64,000 nt of DNA, from contig NZ_RSCL01000010.1 of NCBI RefSeq assembly GCF_003991905.1, forward strand, positions 186,001 through 250,000, read 5' to 3'. The DNA is from Dulcicalothrix desertica PCC 7102 (GTDB taxonomy: Bacteria; Cyanobacteriota; Cyanobacteriia; Cyanobacteriales; Nostocaceae). The position numbers and the translations under genes are program-made. The notes under the pieces were generated by a model. It was not told where the DNA came from. It saw only the letters and a program-made list of their open reading frames with translations, and did not search any database. Of the stretch, positions 26,074 through 35,562 are shown in pieces (the first letter of the stretch is position 1; every line of letters begins with the position of its first letter).

Positions 26074-27240
26074 ATGAATCAAACAGTACAAAAAACAAAA
26101 AGACTTCACCTTAGTTATTTAGATGGCTTGCGTGGATTAACTGCTTTGTATATAGTGTTAGTTCACGTGGAACCAAGCATAGAAGCAAGTTTACCTTTAT
26201 TATGGTCTGCATTTGTAAAGCTTTTAAGGTACGGTGGTTTCGCTGTTGTAATTTTTGTTGTGATGTCAGGGTATGTGCTTATGCTTCCTGTCTCACGGTC
26301 GGAGGAAGGCTATATTCCAGGTGGTTTAAGCGATTTTTTTAAAAGACGTGCGCGACGAATTTTACCACCTTATTATGCTGCTTTAATATTTTGCTTTCTG
26401 TTAGCGCTGGTAATTTTTATACTAGAAACGTTTAATGGTTTTATTTGGAATAGTGTTGCAGGTGCGGGACCATTTCATCCCAAATTTGACTTAATTGATA
26501 TCTTGTCTCACCTGTTTCTAATTCATAATTTAAGTTCTGATACTCACATGTCAATTAATCCACCAATGTGGAGTGTGGCAACTGAGTGGCAAATATACTT
26601 TATATTTCCTTTGTTATTACTGCCTGTAAGGCGCCGTTTTGGTATTGTTGCTACTATAGCTGTTGCTTATATAACTGGCTTAATCCCAACTATTGCTTTT
26701 GATGGATTTTTTGAGCCTGCTTTTTATATAGGTATATTTAGTCTGGGAATGCTGGCAGCAGAAATTTCATTCTCTCAAAACCCCAAATTTATCTCAATCA
26801 AAAATTCTTTGCCGTGGAACTTACTTAGTATTATTTTTGTTGTAATCGGCTTTATTACCGAGTGGAGAAAACTAGGTTTACATATCTGGGTTGGTTATAG
26901 TTTTTTTGGATTAGCCGTAGCTTGTCTATTTATTTCTTGCACAAAGTCGATAGTTGATGGAGAAAAGGCGCCCAATATTTTATTAAAGCTTTTTCAACAG
27001 CCAAGGCTAGTGGCATTAGGTACTTTTTCTTACAGCTTATATTTAACTCACGGGCCAATACTCGTTTTAGTTCGATACTGGCTTTTCAACCAGAATTTAT
27101 CCCCATCAATGTTCGCAGCAGCATCTTATATTGTAGGGTTGGGCGCCTCGTTAATATTCGCTTATATGTTTTATCTGGCTTTTGAACGACCCTTCATGTC
27201 GAATTTCCTCAAAAAACGCAAAATAGAAAATTTAACATAA
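26074..27240 (+). CDS. Acyltransferase family 3 membrane protein
   Basis: A 388-residue integral membrane O-acyltransferase with about ten helices. The N-terminal LSYLDGLRGLTALYIVLVH matches the family start, including the conserved D-G-x-R-G and the catalytic-type histidine in helix 1. The RRARRILPPYYAAL motif follows near residue 90 and WSVATEWQIYFIFPLLL near 165. These enzymes O-acetylate or acylate exported polysaccharides, lipids or antibiotics; the acceptor here is unknown. No sugar-biosynthesis genes flank it. Confidence 0.93.
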   Translation: MNQTVQKTKRLHLSYLDGLRGLTALYIVLVHVEPSIEASLPLLWSAFVKLLRYGGFAVVIFVVMSGYVLMLPVSRSEEGYIPGGLSDFFKRRARRILPPYYAALIFCFLLALVIFILETFNGFIWNSVAGAGPFHPKFDLIDILSHLFLIHNLSSDTHMSINPPMWSVATEWQIYFIFPLLLLPVRRRFGIVATIAVAYITGLIPTIAFDGFFEPAFYIGIFSLGMLAAEISFSQNPKFISIKNSLPWNLLSIIFVVIGFITEWRKLGLHIWVGYSFFGLAVACLFISCTKSIVDGEKAPNILLKLFQQPRLVALGTFSYSLYLTHGPILVLVRYWLFNQNLSPSMFAAASYIVGLGASLIFAYMFYLAFERPFMSNFLKKRKIENLT

Positions 27241-27485
27241 TCCTCTCTCCTTTGGGTGAGTTTGGATAAAGTTAAGTTTTTCAAATCTGTAGCAAAAGTT
27301 ACAATTTGAACGGTAATATCAATGAAGAGTAGAGTTCTACTCTTCATTTGCATGACTTTGGGGGGTATATTAAACCTAGCCTATGGATTCTGGCATTTGC
27401 CAAGTAGAGGCGTACAATAAACATTGAATGTCCGCCGCTTGTAACAGCATTTATATAGTAAAACCAGTTTCAGGTACATCAACCT

Positions 27486-27722
27486 ATGAATATGAAAGAT
27501 AGACCAACAGATGTTGACCAGCGACCCGCTGAGAAAGTTGAGATAGCAATTCGTCTTGACTCAGAATTGCTTGAGCAAATTCAGCATCTGACTAATGACC
27601 CTAGTAAAGTCATAGAAGTAGCCATTCGTCAGTGGTTACGTGGGGATGTGCCAAGAGATGACGAACTAACGCGCAACCCTGTGCGTCGAGCCATACCCCC
27701 ACGTGGTGAGTGGAATGATTAA
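27486..27722 (+). CDS. Small ribbon-helix-helix-like protein
   Basis: A 78-residue product with a central segment KVEIAIRLDSELLEQIQHL...SKVIEVAIRQWLRG that has the strand-helix-helix pattern of CopG/RHH DNA-binding proteins or antitoxins, and a basic C-terminal tail. AGG lies about 11 bases before the ATG. No toxin-like partner frame follows, so it could be an orphan antitoxin or a small regulator. Function is inferred from the pattern only. Confidence 0.55.
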   Translation: MNMKDRPTDVDQRPAEKVEIAIRLDSELLEQIQHLTNDPSKVIEVAIRQWLRGDVPRDDELTRNPVRRAIPPRGEWND

Positions 27723-27902
27723 ACTCCTTAATTTTTATTGAAAGGAGAATATTATTTACATTTAAACCGTGTAATGCTTGATTCAAGAGCAACCAAAATT
27801 TTTCAGCTTTACCATACCTCATCTGTAAAAATTTATGCCAAACTTTAGGGAGCTATCTAGCTAAATAACCTTTGGTTGCCGTTAAACTATTGAACTTGAG
27901 CC

Positions 27903-29624
27903 ATGAGCATTACTGCCAATTCCCAACTCTCAAAAGTATTGTCAAGAAATTTGGAATCAATTGCTAGTAACACTGATGGCTCATGGGCAAATTTAGGAGC
28001 CGAACTTGTTTATACCCAAGATTGGGCAGGACGCTTTTCAAGCTTTTATTGGCAGCCTTCGGATAGTTTAAGTATTAATACTGAACAAATTGTTGCTTCT
28101 TTGAATCAAGATGATTCATTAACTCCTGTTGATAAAGTTACTTATTTACAATATTTACAGCGAGTTATGACCGCACTAGCGCCTGAGCGGTGTCAATTTT
28201 GGTTTGCTTATCGACAGTATTTATACGAGTTCGATTTAACAATCACTCCTGTAATGCCATCATTAGGTGATGCCGCGACTACTGTGTTGGTAATGGGAAG
28301 ACTTTTACAAGTGGCAGAAAAAAATTATGAAGCATTACCGCCATTATCAGCGACATCCATATCAGATTTAGCGTTACGCTCACAACAACACCAAAAAATA
28401 CTGAATCGTATTACAAGTAGTATACGTCGTACTCTTGATTTAGATGTAATTTGGCAGCAAACTGTTGATAGCTTAGGTGAAGCGTTACGGTTGGACAGGT
28501 GTATTATTTGTCCTTACAAACCCGGCGCCAAGAGTGTTAAAGTCATAGCCGAGTATCACAAGCCAAATATCACTTCAATGTTGGGTTTAGAAATCGATAT
28601 TAATTCTGAACCTGGACTGGTAGAAACACTCTTAACGCTCAAACCAGTTGTCGTTGACTCTCAGCATCCATATTTTCGACAGGGACGTATTTTGGTTGCT
28701 GTTACATGTCACCAAGACCAGCCAAACGGAATTATTGCCATAACTTTGCGTGACGAGTGTAAATCTCTAACCGCTGAAGAACTTGAATTAGCTAAAGAAG
28801 TAGCTGACCAACTAGGAACTGCAATCGCACATGCAACATTATATCAAGAACTAGGTGCCGCTCGATTCCAGGCAGAAGAAGCTACGCGACGCAAAAGCGA
28901 ATTTTTGGCAAACGTCTCTCATGAAATTAGAACTCCCTTAAATGGAATAATGGGTTTTCTAAAGCTTATCCTTGATGATATGACTGACAGTGTTGAAGAA
29001 GAACGAGAGTATTTACAAGAATCTCATAAATTATCATTACATTTGTTTGATATAATTCAGGATATTCTTGATTTTGCCAAAATAGAAGCAGGAAAAAACG
29101 ATTTAGAGCTAAGTTCAGTCAATATAGACGAATTATTCACAGACGTGAGTAATTCAATGCGGTTGCAATCTGAACAAAAAAATCTTAGCTTCCAAATGCA
29201 ATTGCCTGATACGTCCGATAAAATTGTGGTTTTTGGCGATTATTTGCGCTTAAAGCAGGTAATGATTAATTTGGTCGGAAACGCGATTAAATTTACTCAT
29301 GAAGGTGGTATAACACTGAGTGCGGATGTTGTGCGTAAAAAAATGCGATTCCAAGACCGAGAATTTCCAGGCATTGTAAAAGTTCGAGTTGCTGACACTG
29401 GTATTGGTGTATCATTGGATAAGCAAGATAAACTATTTCAATCATTCTCACAAGTTGATGGCTCACGTACCCGTCAGTATGGTGGTACAGGTTTAGGACT
29501 TGCCATCTCTCAGAAACTTGTTGAAGCAATGGGTGGAGAGGTTCATTTTTACAGTCTAGGTGAAGGATTAGGTTCTACCGTGACATTTACAGTTCCTTTG
29601 TACCAGCAGCCAGTATTAAGTTGA
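27903..29624 (+). CDS. Sensor histidine kinase with GAF domain
   Basis: A soluble 573-residue kinase. Residues 1-160 are an unassigned N-terminal domain, about 170-325 a GAF domain, about 335-405 the HisKA dimerisation helices with the phospho-acceptor in [11 protein letters not shown] (His near 340), and 445-570 the HATPase domain with [18 protein letters not shown] and GGTGLGLAI boxes. No receiver domain is fused and no response regulator lies beside it. No membrane helices, so the signal is cytosolic; the GAF shows no obvious bilin Cys in a phytochrome-like context. Confidence 0.93.
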   Translation: MSITANSQLSKVLSRNLESIASNTDGSWANLGAELVYTQDWAGRFSSFYWQPSDSLSINTEQIVASLNQDDSLTPVDKVTYLQYLQRVMTALAPERCQFWFAYRQYLYEFDLTITPVMPSLGDAATTVLVMGRLLQVAEKNYEALPPLSATSISDLALRSQQHQKILNRITSSIRRTLDLDVIWQQTVDSLGEALRLDRCIICPYKPGAKSVKVIAEYHKPNITSMLGLEIDINSEPGLVETLLTLKPVVVDSQHPYFRQGRILVAVTCHQDQPNGIIAITLRDECKSLTAEELELAKEVADQLGTAIAHATLYQELGAARFQAEEATRRKSEFLANVSHEIRTPLNGIMGFLKLILDDMTDSVEEEREYLQESHKLSLHLFDIIQDILDFAKIEAGKNDLELSSVNIDELFTDVSNSMRLQSEQKNLSFQMQLPDTSDKIVVFGDYLRLKQVMINLVGNAIKFTHEGGITLSADVVRKKMRFQDREFPGIVKVRVADTGIGVSLDKQDKLFQSFSQVDGSRTRQYGGTGLGLAISQKLVEAMGGEVHFYSLGEGLGSTVTFTVPLYQQPVLS

Positions 29625-29747
29625 ACTGCCAAAAATCGTTGATATTTCCATAGAATGGAATATGGAACTTAGAATATCAATTGTCATCAATTCCTGAAGA
29701 GATAATTTTTGTTAAAGCACCACAATTAACTTACCAGGTCTAAAACT

Positions 29748-29978
29748 ATGGAACTTACAGTTGAAAACGTTGAAACAGTACTAGATGAAATGCGCCCCTA
29801 CCTGATGTCAGACGGTGGTAATGTAGAACTTGTAGAACTCGATGGCCCTATTGTTAAACTGCGGTTACAAGGCGCCTGTGGTAGTTGTCCCAGTTCGACA
29901 ATGACCCTGCGTATGGGTTTAGAGCGTCGTCTTCGAGAAATGATTCCCGAAATTGCCGAAGTAGAACAAGTCATTTAA
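29748..29978 (+). CDS. NifU-like (Nfu) iron-sulfur scaffold protein
   Basis: A 76-residue single-domain protein corresponding to the NifU C-terminal domain. It shows the CGSCPSS motif whose two cysteines bind a 4Fe-4S or 2Fe-2S cluster in a dimer, preceded by the family's [19 protein letters not shown]-like start (here [14 protein letters not shown]). This small Nfu form is the general Fe-S carrier of cyanobacteria, notably for photosystem I. It is monocistronic, followed by two GACG-type palindromes. Confidence 0.93.
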   Translation: MELTVENVETVLDEMRPYLMSDGGNVELVELDGPIVKLRLQGACGSCPSSTMTLRMGLERRLREMIPEIAEVEQVI

Positions 29979-29982
29979 AGGT

Positions 29983-30063
29983 GTAGAGACGCGACATGTC
30001 ACGTCTAAAATTAGGAGTTAGGATTAATCAGCTCTGTATAGACGTGATTAATCACGTCTCTAC
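29983..30063. terminator. Two GACGCG/GACGTG palindromes
   Basis: Hairpins at 29983-30008 (GTAGAGACGCGACATGTCACGTCT) and 30038-30063 (GACGTGATTAATCACGTC at the core) lie between the Nfu gene and the GH57 gene and may terminate the former. Confidence 0.55.
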
Positions 30064-30084
30064 CCCCAACTCATACAAATTTTT

Positions 30085-32319
30085 ATGCCTCATCCTCTCC
30101 ACGTAGCTTTTATCTGGCATCAGCATCAACCTCTGTACAAATCCCCTCAGATTGGTATTAGTAGTACCGATACTCAAAAATACCGCCTTCCTTGGGTACG
30201 ATTGCACGGTACAAAAGACTATTTGGACTTAGTGCTGCTTTTAGAAAAGTATCCAAAGTTGCACCAAACTGTCAATTTAGTACCGTCATTAATATTACAA
30301 CTCGAAGATTATATCGCGGGAACTGCATTTGACCCCTATTTAGAAGCGACTCTCACACCTACAGAAAATCTTAGTCGCGAACAGCGCGCGTTTATTATTG
30401 AACATTTTTTCGATGCCAATCACCACACCCTAATTGACCCTCATCCTCGTTACTCAGAGTTATACGAGCAACGTAATAACAATGGTGTAAATTGGTGTTT
30501 TGAAAATTGGCAAGAATCAGAATATGGTGATTTGCTAGCTTGGCACAACTTAGCGTGGATTGACCCTCTATTTTGGGATGACCCCGAAATAGCTGCTTGG
30601 CTAAAGCAAGACCGTAATTTTACATTGAGTGACCGTCAGCGCATTTACTCGAAACAACGCGAAATTTTAGCTCAAATTATTCCTCAACATCGTAAAATGC
30701 AAATGGCGGGACAGTTGGAAGTTACAACTACTCCCTACACTCATCCAATTATGCCCTTGCTTGCTGATACAAATTCGGGACGTGTGGCAGTTCCAAATAT
30801 GACACTACCGCAATCTCGGTTTGAGTGGGCAGAAGATATTCCTCGACATTTACGTAAAGCTTGGGATTTATATTTAGACAGATTTGGACGTGAACCGCGT
30901 GGTCTATGGCCCTCAGAACAATCGGTTAGTCCAGCAGTATTGCCTTATATCATAAAACAAGGCTTTAAGTGGATTTGCTCGGATGAAGCAGTTTTAGGTT
31001 GGACTTTAAAAAGATTTTTCAACCGTAACGCAGCAGGAAATGTCTTAGAACCCGAATTGCTATATCGACCATATCGCTTGCAAACACCTGCGGGTGATTT
31101 AGCAATAGTTTTTCGTGACCATCGCTTATCAGATTTGATAGGTTTTACTTATGGTTCAATGCCTCCTAAAAAAGCAGCAGCAGATTTAATAGGACATCTT
31201 GAAGCCATCGCCAAAATGCAGCGTGAACGGCAACCTGAACAGCCTTGGTTGGTGACAATTGCCTTAGATGGTGAAAATTGTTGGGAATATTACCAGCAAG
31301 ATGGTAAACCGTTTTTAGAAGCTTTGTATCGAAGTTTGAGTAACGAACCCCATATCAAACTTGTTACCGTCGCCGAATTTTTAGACCAATTTCCTCCAAC
31401 TGCTACAATACCAAGCGCCCAACTTCATAGTGGTTCATGGGTTGATGGAAGTTTTACCACTTGGATCGGCGACCCAGTAAAAAACCGTGCGTGGGATTAT
31501 CTTAAAGAAGCGCGTGCAGTATTAGCAAGCCATCCAGAAGCAACCGAGGAAAGTAACCCCGAAGCTTGGGAAGCGCTATATGCTGCTGAGGGTTCAGACT
31601 GGTTTTGGTGGTTTGGTGAAGGACATTCCTCGAACCAAGATGCCATTTTTGACCAGTTATTCCGCGAACACCTTTACGGTATATACAAAGCACTCAATGA
31701 ACCAATACCCTCTTATTTACGCCAACCACTAGAAAGTCATGCAGCGCGAGGTGACTGTCGTCCTGCCAGTTTTATCCATCCAGTTATTAACGGCAAAGGT
31801 GACGAACAAGACTGGGACAAAGCTGGACGCATGGAAATTGGTGGCGCCAGAGGTACAATGCATAACAGTAGTGCAATACAAAGATTGTGGTATGGCGCCG
31901 ACCACCTTAACTTTTACTTACGCTTAGACTTCAAAGTTGGAGTACAGCCAGGACAAGATATACCCGCTGAATTAAACCTACTGTGGTTTTATCCAGACCG
32001 CACCATGCACAACAGCCCCATACCCCTAACATCCGTTCCAAACACGGAGCCATTAAACTACCACTATCACCACCATTTAGAAGTTAACTTAATCACACAA
32101 TCAATTCAATTCCAGGAAGCTGGAGAAAACTTTCAATGGCACAGTCGTAGCAGTCGAGCGCAAGTAGCAATGGATAACTGCTTGGAAATCGCAGTACCTT
32201 GGGCTGATTTACAAGTACCCCCCGATTACCCTCTACGGCTAGTATTAATACTTAGCGAAGAAGAAAAATTTCACAGTTACTTGCCAGAAAACACCTTAGT
32301 CCCAATTGAAGTCCCATAA
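30085..32319 (+). CDS. Glycoside hydrolase family 57 protein
   Basis: A 744-residue cytosolic alpha-glucan-active enzyme. The start HVAFIWHQHQPLY is the GH57 conserved region 1. The probable nucleophile lies in GLWPSEQSVSP (near residue 277), the acid region is ICSDEAVLG, and the later conserved region is around ALDGENCWEYY (near 395). A C-terminal module of about 170 residues (570-740) resembles a beta-sandwich carbohydrate-binding domain. GH57 members are amylases, 4-alpha-glucanotransferases or branching enzymes; the exact reaction is not decidable here. Glycogen metabolism is the likely context. Confidence 0.93.
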   Translation: MPHPLHVAFIWHQHQPLYKSPQIGISSTDTQKYRLPWVRLHGTKDYLDLVLLLEKYPKLHQTVNLVPSLILQLEDYIAGTAFDPYLEATLTPTENLSREQRAFIIEHFFDANHHTLIDPHPRYSELYEQRNNNGVNWCFENWQESEYGDLLAWHNLAWIDPLFWDDPEIAAWLKQDRNFTLSDRQRIYSKQREILAQIIPQHRKMQMAGQLEVTTTPYTHPIMPLLADTNSGRVAVPNMTLPQSRFEWAEDIPRHLRKAWDLYLDRFGREPRGLWPSEQSVSPAVLPYIIKQGFKWICSDEAVLGWTLKRFFNRNAAGNVLEPELLYRPYRLQTPAGDLAIVFRDHRLSDLIGFTYGSMPPKKAAADLIGHLEAIAKMQRERQPEQPWLVTIALDGENCWEYYQQDGKPFLEALYRSLSNEPHIKLVTVAEFLDQFPPTATIPSAQLHSGSWVDGSFTTWIGDPVKNRAWDYLKEARAVLASHPEATEESNPEAWEALYAAEGSDWFWWFGEGHSSNQDAIFDQLFREHLYGIYKALNEPIPSYLRQPLESHAARGDCRPASFIHPVINGKGDEQDWDKAGRMEIGGARGTMHNSSAIQRLWYGADHLNFYLRLDFKVGVQPGQDIPAELNLLWFYPDRTMHNSPIPLTSVPNTEPLNYHYHHHLEVNLITQSIQFQEAGENFQWHSRSSRAQVAMDNCLEIAVPWADLQVPPDYPLRLVLILSEEEKFHSYLPENTLVPIEVP

Positions 32320-32327
32320 AAAGTGGA

Positions 32328-32392
32328 AAGTGCTGAGTGCTGAGTGCTGAGTTTACTTATTACTCAGCACTCAGCACTCATTACTCAGCACT
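32328..32392. terminator. Heptamer-repeat hairpin (GTGCTGA)n
   Basis: Three tandem AGTGCTG heptamers pair with ACTCAGCACTCAGCAC downstream, making a long stem just after the GH57 stop. Such short tandemly repeated heptamers are frequent in filamentous cyanobacteria. A single-sided relative (CACTCAGCACTCAGCAC) lies at 7824-7845. Confidence 0.6.
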
Positions 32393-32559
32393 ATTCTCTT
32401 GTTGTATAATTTACATTTTAAAAGTACTGAAATCCGGATACTTCGGAGAAACATTAGGTTTTTGCAAAGATACGGTAATGCTACTGGCGCCAAGCTCGAA
32501 TCGCGGATAAATTAAAGACATTGCAAAGTAGCTGTTAACTTATTACCAGCAATACTCTA

Positions 32560-33636
32560 ATGAATCGTTTATCTCACAAAGTGTCTGATTTTCACGATGA
32601 TGTTTTGCACGAAACCCAGCTTGGACAATTATGCGGTACCAAGCAACTGTTTCGTGACCGCTACGAAATTCAACGAGTTTTAGGTAGAGGTGGTTTTGGA
32701 GTCACATTCTTAGCTAAGAATATGACTTTACCAGGAAACCCACTTTGCGTAATTAAACAACTTTGCCCAAAGGTAACAAAACCAAAAAGCTGGCAACGTG
32801 CTTGTGTTCGGTTTGAGAAAGAAGCGAAAGCTCTCGGAAAACTTGGTAATCATTCTCAAATACCAATGTTATTAGATTACTTTGACATGAATGGTGAGTT
32901 TTTCCTCGTGCAAGAATATGTACGTGGTTCAACACTCGCACGCGAAATTCGTAGAACTGGGCCAAAAAGCGAAGGAGTCGTGAAACAATTTTTACGCGAG
33001 TTACTGCCTGTATTACAGTACATTCACAAACACAAAGTAATTCACCGTGATATTAAACCACACAACCTACTGCGATGCGATGACGATGGTAGATTGGTAC
33101 TAATAGATTTTGGCGCCGTAAAAGAGGAGCTAGCAAAAAGCAGTGATGGTAACTCTAAAAGCGCAACGACAAATTTTGTTGGAACAATGGGTTTTGCACC
33201 ACCAGAGCAATTTTCGCTACGTCCGGTTTACGCAAGCGACGTTTACGCAGTTGGGGTAACTTGTTTATTCATGTTAACAGGCAAGGCGCCGTTAGAGTTT
33301 GATTATGATGCCCACAATGGAGAAATAGCTTGGCAAAAAGAAGTACAAATTAGTGACCACTTCGCCAAAGTATTATCCAAAATGGTAAAAATACCTCTTG
33401 AAGAACGTTACAAAAACGCAGAAGACGTAATGTGGGACTTAGGGATGGAATCGTATTTACCAACCTTAAACAACTGTATGACAAGCCAACGTTTAGGCGC
33501 CACTAGCAGCAGTAACAGCTTAGAAATTCCAGAAGGATATAAAACACATGTGACAAGAACAGCAATAGCCATACGTGAATGGCGAGAAAAATTAAAACAA
33601 AAACAAGCCATGCGAAAGCGAAACCACTTACCGTAA
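32560..33636 (+). CDS. Ser/Thr protein kinase
   Basis: This 358-residue Hanks-type kinase is without membrane helix or sensor domain. It has the glycine loop LGRGGFGVTFLA (about 42-53), VIK lysine, catalytic HRDIKPHN (near 160), DFGAVKE (near 183), and the GTMGFAPPEQ activation segment. The C-terminal 70 residues are basic and end in a Lys/Arg-rich helix. Close in sequence style to the kinase domain of the kinase-AAA fusion at 13395. Substrate unknown. Confidence 0.93.
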   Translation: MNRLSHKVSDFHDDVLHETQLGQLCGTKQLFRDRYEIQRVLGRGGFGVTFLAKNMTLPGNPLCVIKQLCPKVTKPKSWQRACVRFEKEAKALGKLGNHSQIPMLLDYFDMNGEFFLVQEYVRGSTLAREIRRTGPKSEGVVKQFLRELLPVLQYIHKHKVIHRDIKPHNLLRCDDDGRLVLIDFGAVKEELAKSSDGNSKSATTNFVGTMGFAPPEQFSLRPVYASDVYAVGVTCLFMLTGKAPLEFDYDAHNGEIAWQKEVQISDHFAKVLSKMVKIPLEERYKNAEDVMWDLGMESYLPTLNNCMTSQRLGATSSSNSLEIPEGYKTHVTRTAIAIREWREKLKQKQAMRKRNHLP

Positions 33637-33715
33637 TAACATTAACTCCTTGCTAACTAAATATAATAAAATTCAAAAATTAAATACATTGTGGATTGTA
33701 ATTTGCATGTAAAAT

Positions 33716-33781
33716 TGTGGAACAGGCATCCCTGCCTGTTCTTCATATCAGGACGGGCAAGGATGCCCATTCCACAAGACT
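33716..33781. repeat. GGAACAGGCATCC / GGATGCCCATTCC repeat
   Basis: A short extragenic repeat (GTGGAACAGGCATCCCTGCC...GGCAAGGATGCCCATTCCAC) with inverted ends lies between the kinase gene and the convergent Fic gene. Relatives are at 23300-23325 and 50700-50787. Confidence 0.5.
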
Positions 33782-33815
33782 TCTATTAAACATTATAGGA
33801 ATAAATTATAATCAA

Positions 33816-35288
33816 TTAAAGTTGTTTTCTCCATTGGTCTATTCCCACTAAGAGAACATCTTCTAACCAAACATTGAAGCGTTGAATAACAGAATCTTCT
33901 TGCTCAATATGCGAGAATTGAAAAACTTCATTACATAAAACGTGCGGACTAACCACTAAAATTTCTTGTCCCTCACTTATATCCCGATACTGAATAAAAG
34001 CAGATGCTGCCAATAGACCGAAAAACTCAAACCCTAATGCATGAAAAGAAATAATAATTTCAGTTTGCCTATCCTCTTTGATTTTTAACCTTACCCAAGA
34101 ACAATAAGTTCTAGTATCTGCATAATATTCTAAAGAAGACGCAGTTTGAATAACTTGTTGTCTAAACCAGTAATTGTTAGTTTCATTACTTTTCTCAGCA
34201 TCTGCAAAATAAATTTCTTCTAGTTGTTTTAAGTTATGATTTAATTCTAAAGCCACTAGTCCAAACTTTTGTTCTGCAATATTTTCTAGTTTGTGAGCTA
34301 GTTCAAACAACTGACTCTGTGTTAGCGTAATTGTTTTTTCTTTTCTAGCTTTAATGCGTGTAATTCCTGCTATAATAGCTTGTTGAACTACTTCATTTTC
34401 AATAACATTATTTTCTGAAAGGCTTAAAACCTTAGTAAACAACTTCTTTTGTAGTTTTGTAAATAAATGAACTAAATTAGATAAATTTCCCCTATCTGCT
34501 GCTTCTAAGGCATCAATATATTCGTCTTTTACATTGCGAGTAATAACTAAAGGAAAGCAACCAGCTTGAATAAAAACTAGTGATGCTAATGCCCGTGCTA
34601 CCCTTCCATTCCCATCTTGAAAAGGGTGAATTTGCGTAAATCGGTGATGTAACCAAGCAGCTTCAATTTCTGGTGTAACTTGTTCTTTAATATGCTCCAA
34701 ATGCATATTAATTAAACGCTCCATCTCAGTTTGAACTTGTAAAGGAGGACAGTATTGATGATATGCTCCATCTTTCCTAGTTGGATTATTAGAATGTTTT
34801 TTCCACTGTCCTTGTAATAAAGTGACCTGTACTTTACGCCCAAAAGCATCGACCGAATCAACCGTTTCTTGATGCTGCGTTATAATTTGATGTAGCTCTC
34901 GAATAAAGAAAATTGAAAGTGACCGCTTTTGCTGTACTAAATTAAACAGCGCTTCTAAAGCTTCTTGATGAGCATTCAAAAGTGGAACAATTTCTAATGC
35001 TAGTTTGTCCGTTGTACCAAAGGGCATTAAATCAACATTAATTCCTTTTTCAATTAAAAGCTGTGTTGTTGGTTCATCAATATAATAAATGTTCTCAATG
35101 ATACCAGTCTCAATTGCCCACTCTCGACTCAGTTTTTCATTAAAATTATTTAACGCATTAGATTTTTGAAGTTTACTAGCCTGAGCTTTCCATATTTCAG
35201 CAAGACTTTCTAACTCAGTAGAAGCAAATTCTGTCCAATCTTCTGGTAAATTCTCAATTGGCTTCCAAACATAAGTAGCTTGTACCAT
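33816..35288 (-). CDS. Fic family protein (AMP-transferase type)
   Basis: A 490-residue Fic protein. The active-site loop is HPFQDGNGRVARAL (near residue 219), a full match to HPFx(D/E)GNGRxxR, so it is expected to transfer AMP or another nucleotide moiety to a target hydroxyl. An N-terminal inhibitory helix motif (S/T)xxxE(G/N) is present as TGIIEN at residues 61-66, the class II arrangement in which the glutamate blocks the ATP site. The C-terminal 190 residues are unassigned. Targets unknown. The neighbouring E1-like gene is divergent, so a joint function is possible but unproven. Confidence 0.92.
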   Translation of the reverse strand: MVQATYVWKPIENLPEDWTEFASTELESLAEIWKAQASKLQKSNALNNFNEKLSREWAIETGIIENIYYIDEPTTQLLIEKGINVDLMPFGTTDKLALEIVPLLNAHQEALEALFNLVQQKRSLSIFFIRELHQIITQHQETVDSVDAFGRKVQVTLLQGQWKKHSNNPTRKDGAYHQYCPPLQVQTEMERLINMHLEHIKEQVTPEIEAAWLHHRFTQIHPFQDGNGRVARALASLVFIQAGCFPLVITRNVKDEYIDALEAADRGNLSNLVHLFTKLQKKLFTKVLSLSENNVIENEVVQQAIIAGITRIKARKEKTITLTQSQLFELAHKLENIAEQKFGLVALELNHNLKQLEEIYFADAEKSNETNNYWFRQQVIQTASSLEYYADTRTYCSWVRLKIKEDRQTEIIISFHALGFEFFGLLAASAFIQYRDISEGQEILVVSPHVLCNEVFQFSHIEQEDSVIQRFNVWLEDVLLVGIDQWRKQL

Positions 35289-35339
35289 ATTTTCCTCGCT
35301 TTTTTATGATTTACGCAGTTAATCCTAATCCTTTAATCC

Positions 35340-35396
35340 GTAAGGTGGGCACCGCCCACCACATCCAGGTCTTGGTGGGTAGTACCCACCTTACGT
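35340..35396. repeat. Paired GTGGGCA hairpins
   Basis: GGTGGGCACCGCCCACC (35344-35360) and GGTGGGTAGTACCCACC are adjacent hairpins inside a larger GTAAGGTGGG...CCCACCTTAC inverted repeat, upstream of the Fic gene and before the E1-like gene. Confidence 0.6.
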
Positions 35397-35562
35397 AGTA
35401 TCTCAAAAATCAAAAAGGAATCTTATATATACACAAATTACGCATATTCACTTAATATTTTTTGCAAGCCAATCTTAAAATAATAGAAAATTTCAGTATA
35501 TTTATTGTAATTTTATTATTTGATTTTGGGAACTGTATAAATAGAAGTTTCCGGATGTAAAT

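Noticed and set aside
27171-27353. 60-codon minus frame after the acyltransferase
   Set aside because: Overlaps the acyltransferase 3' end in antisense, no start signal.
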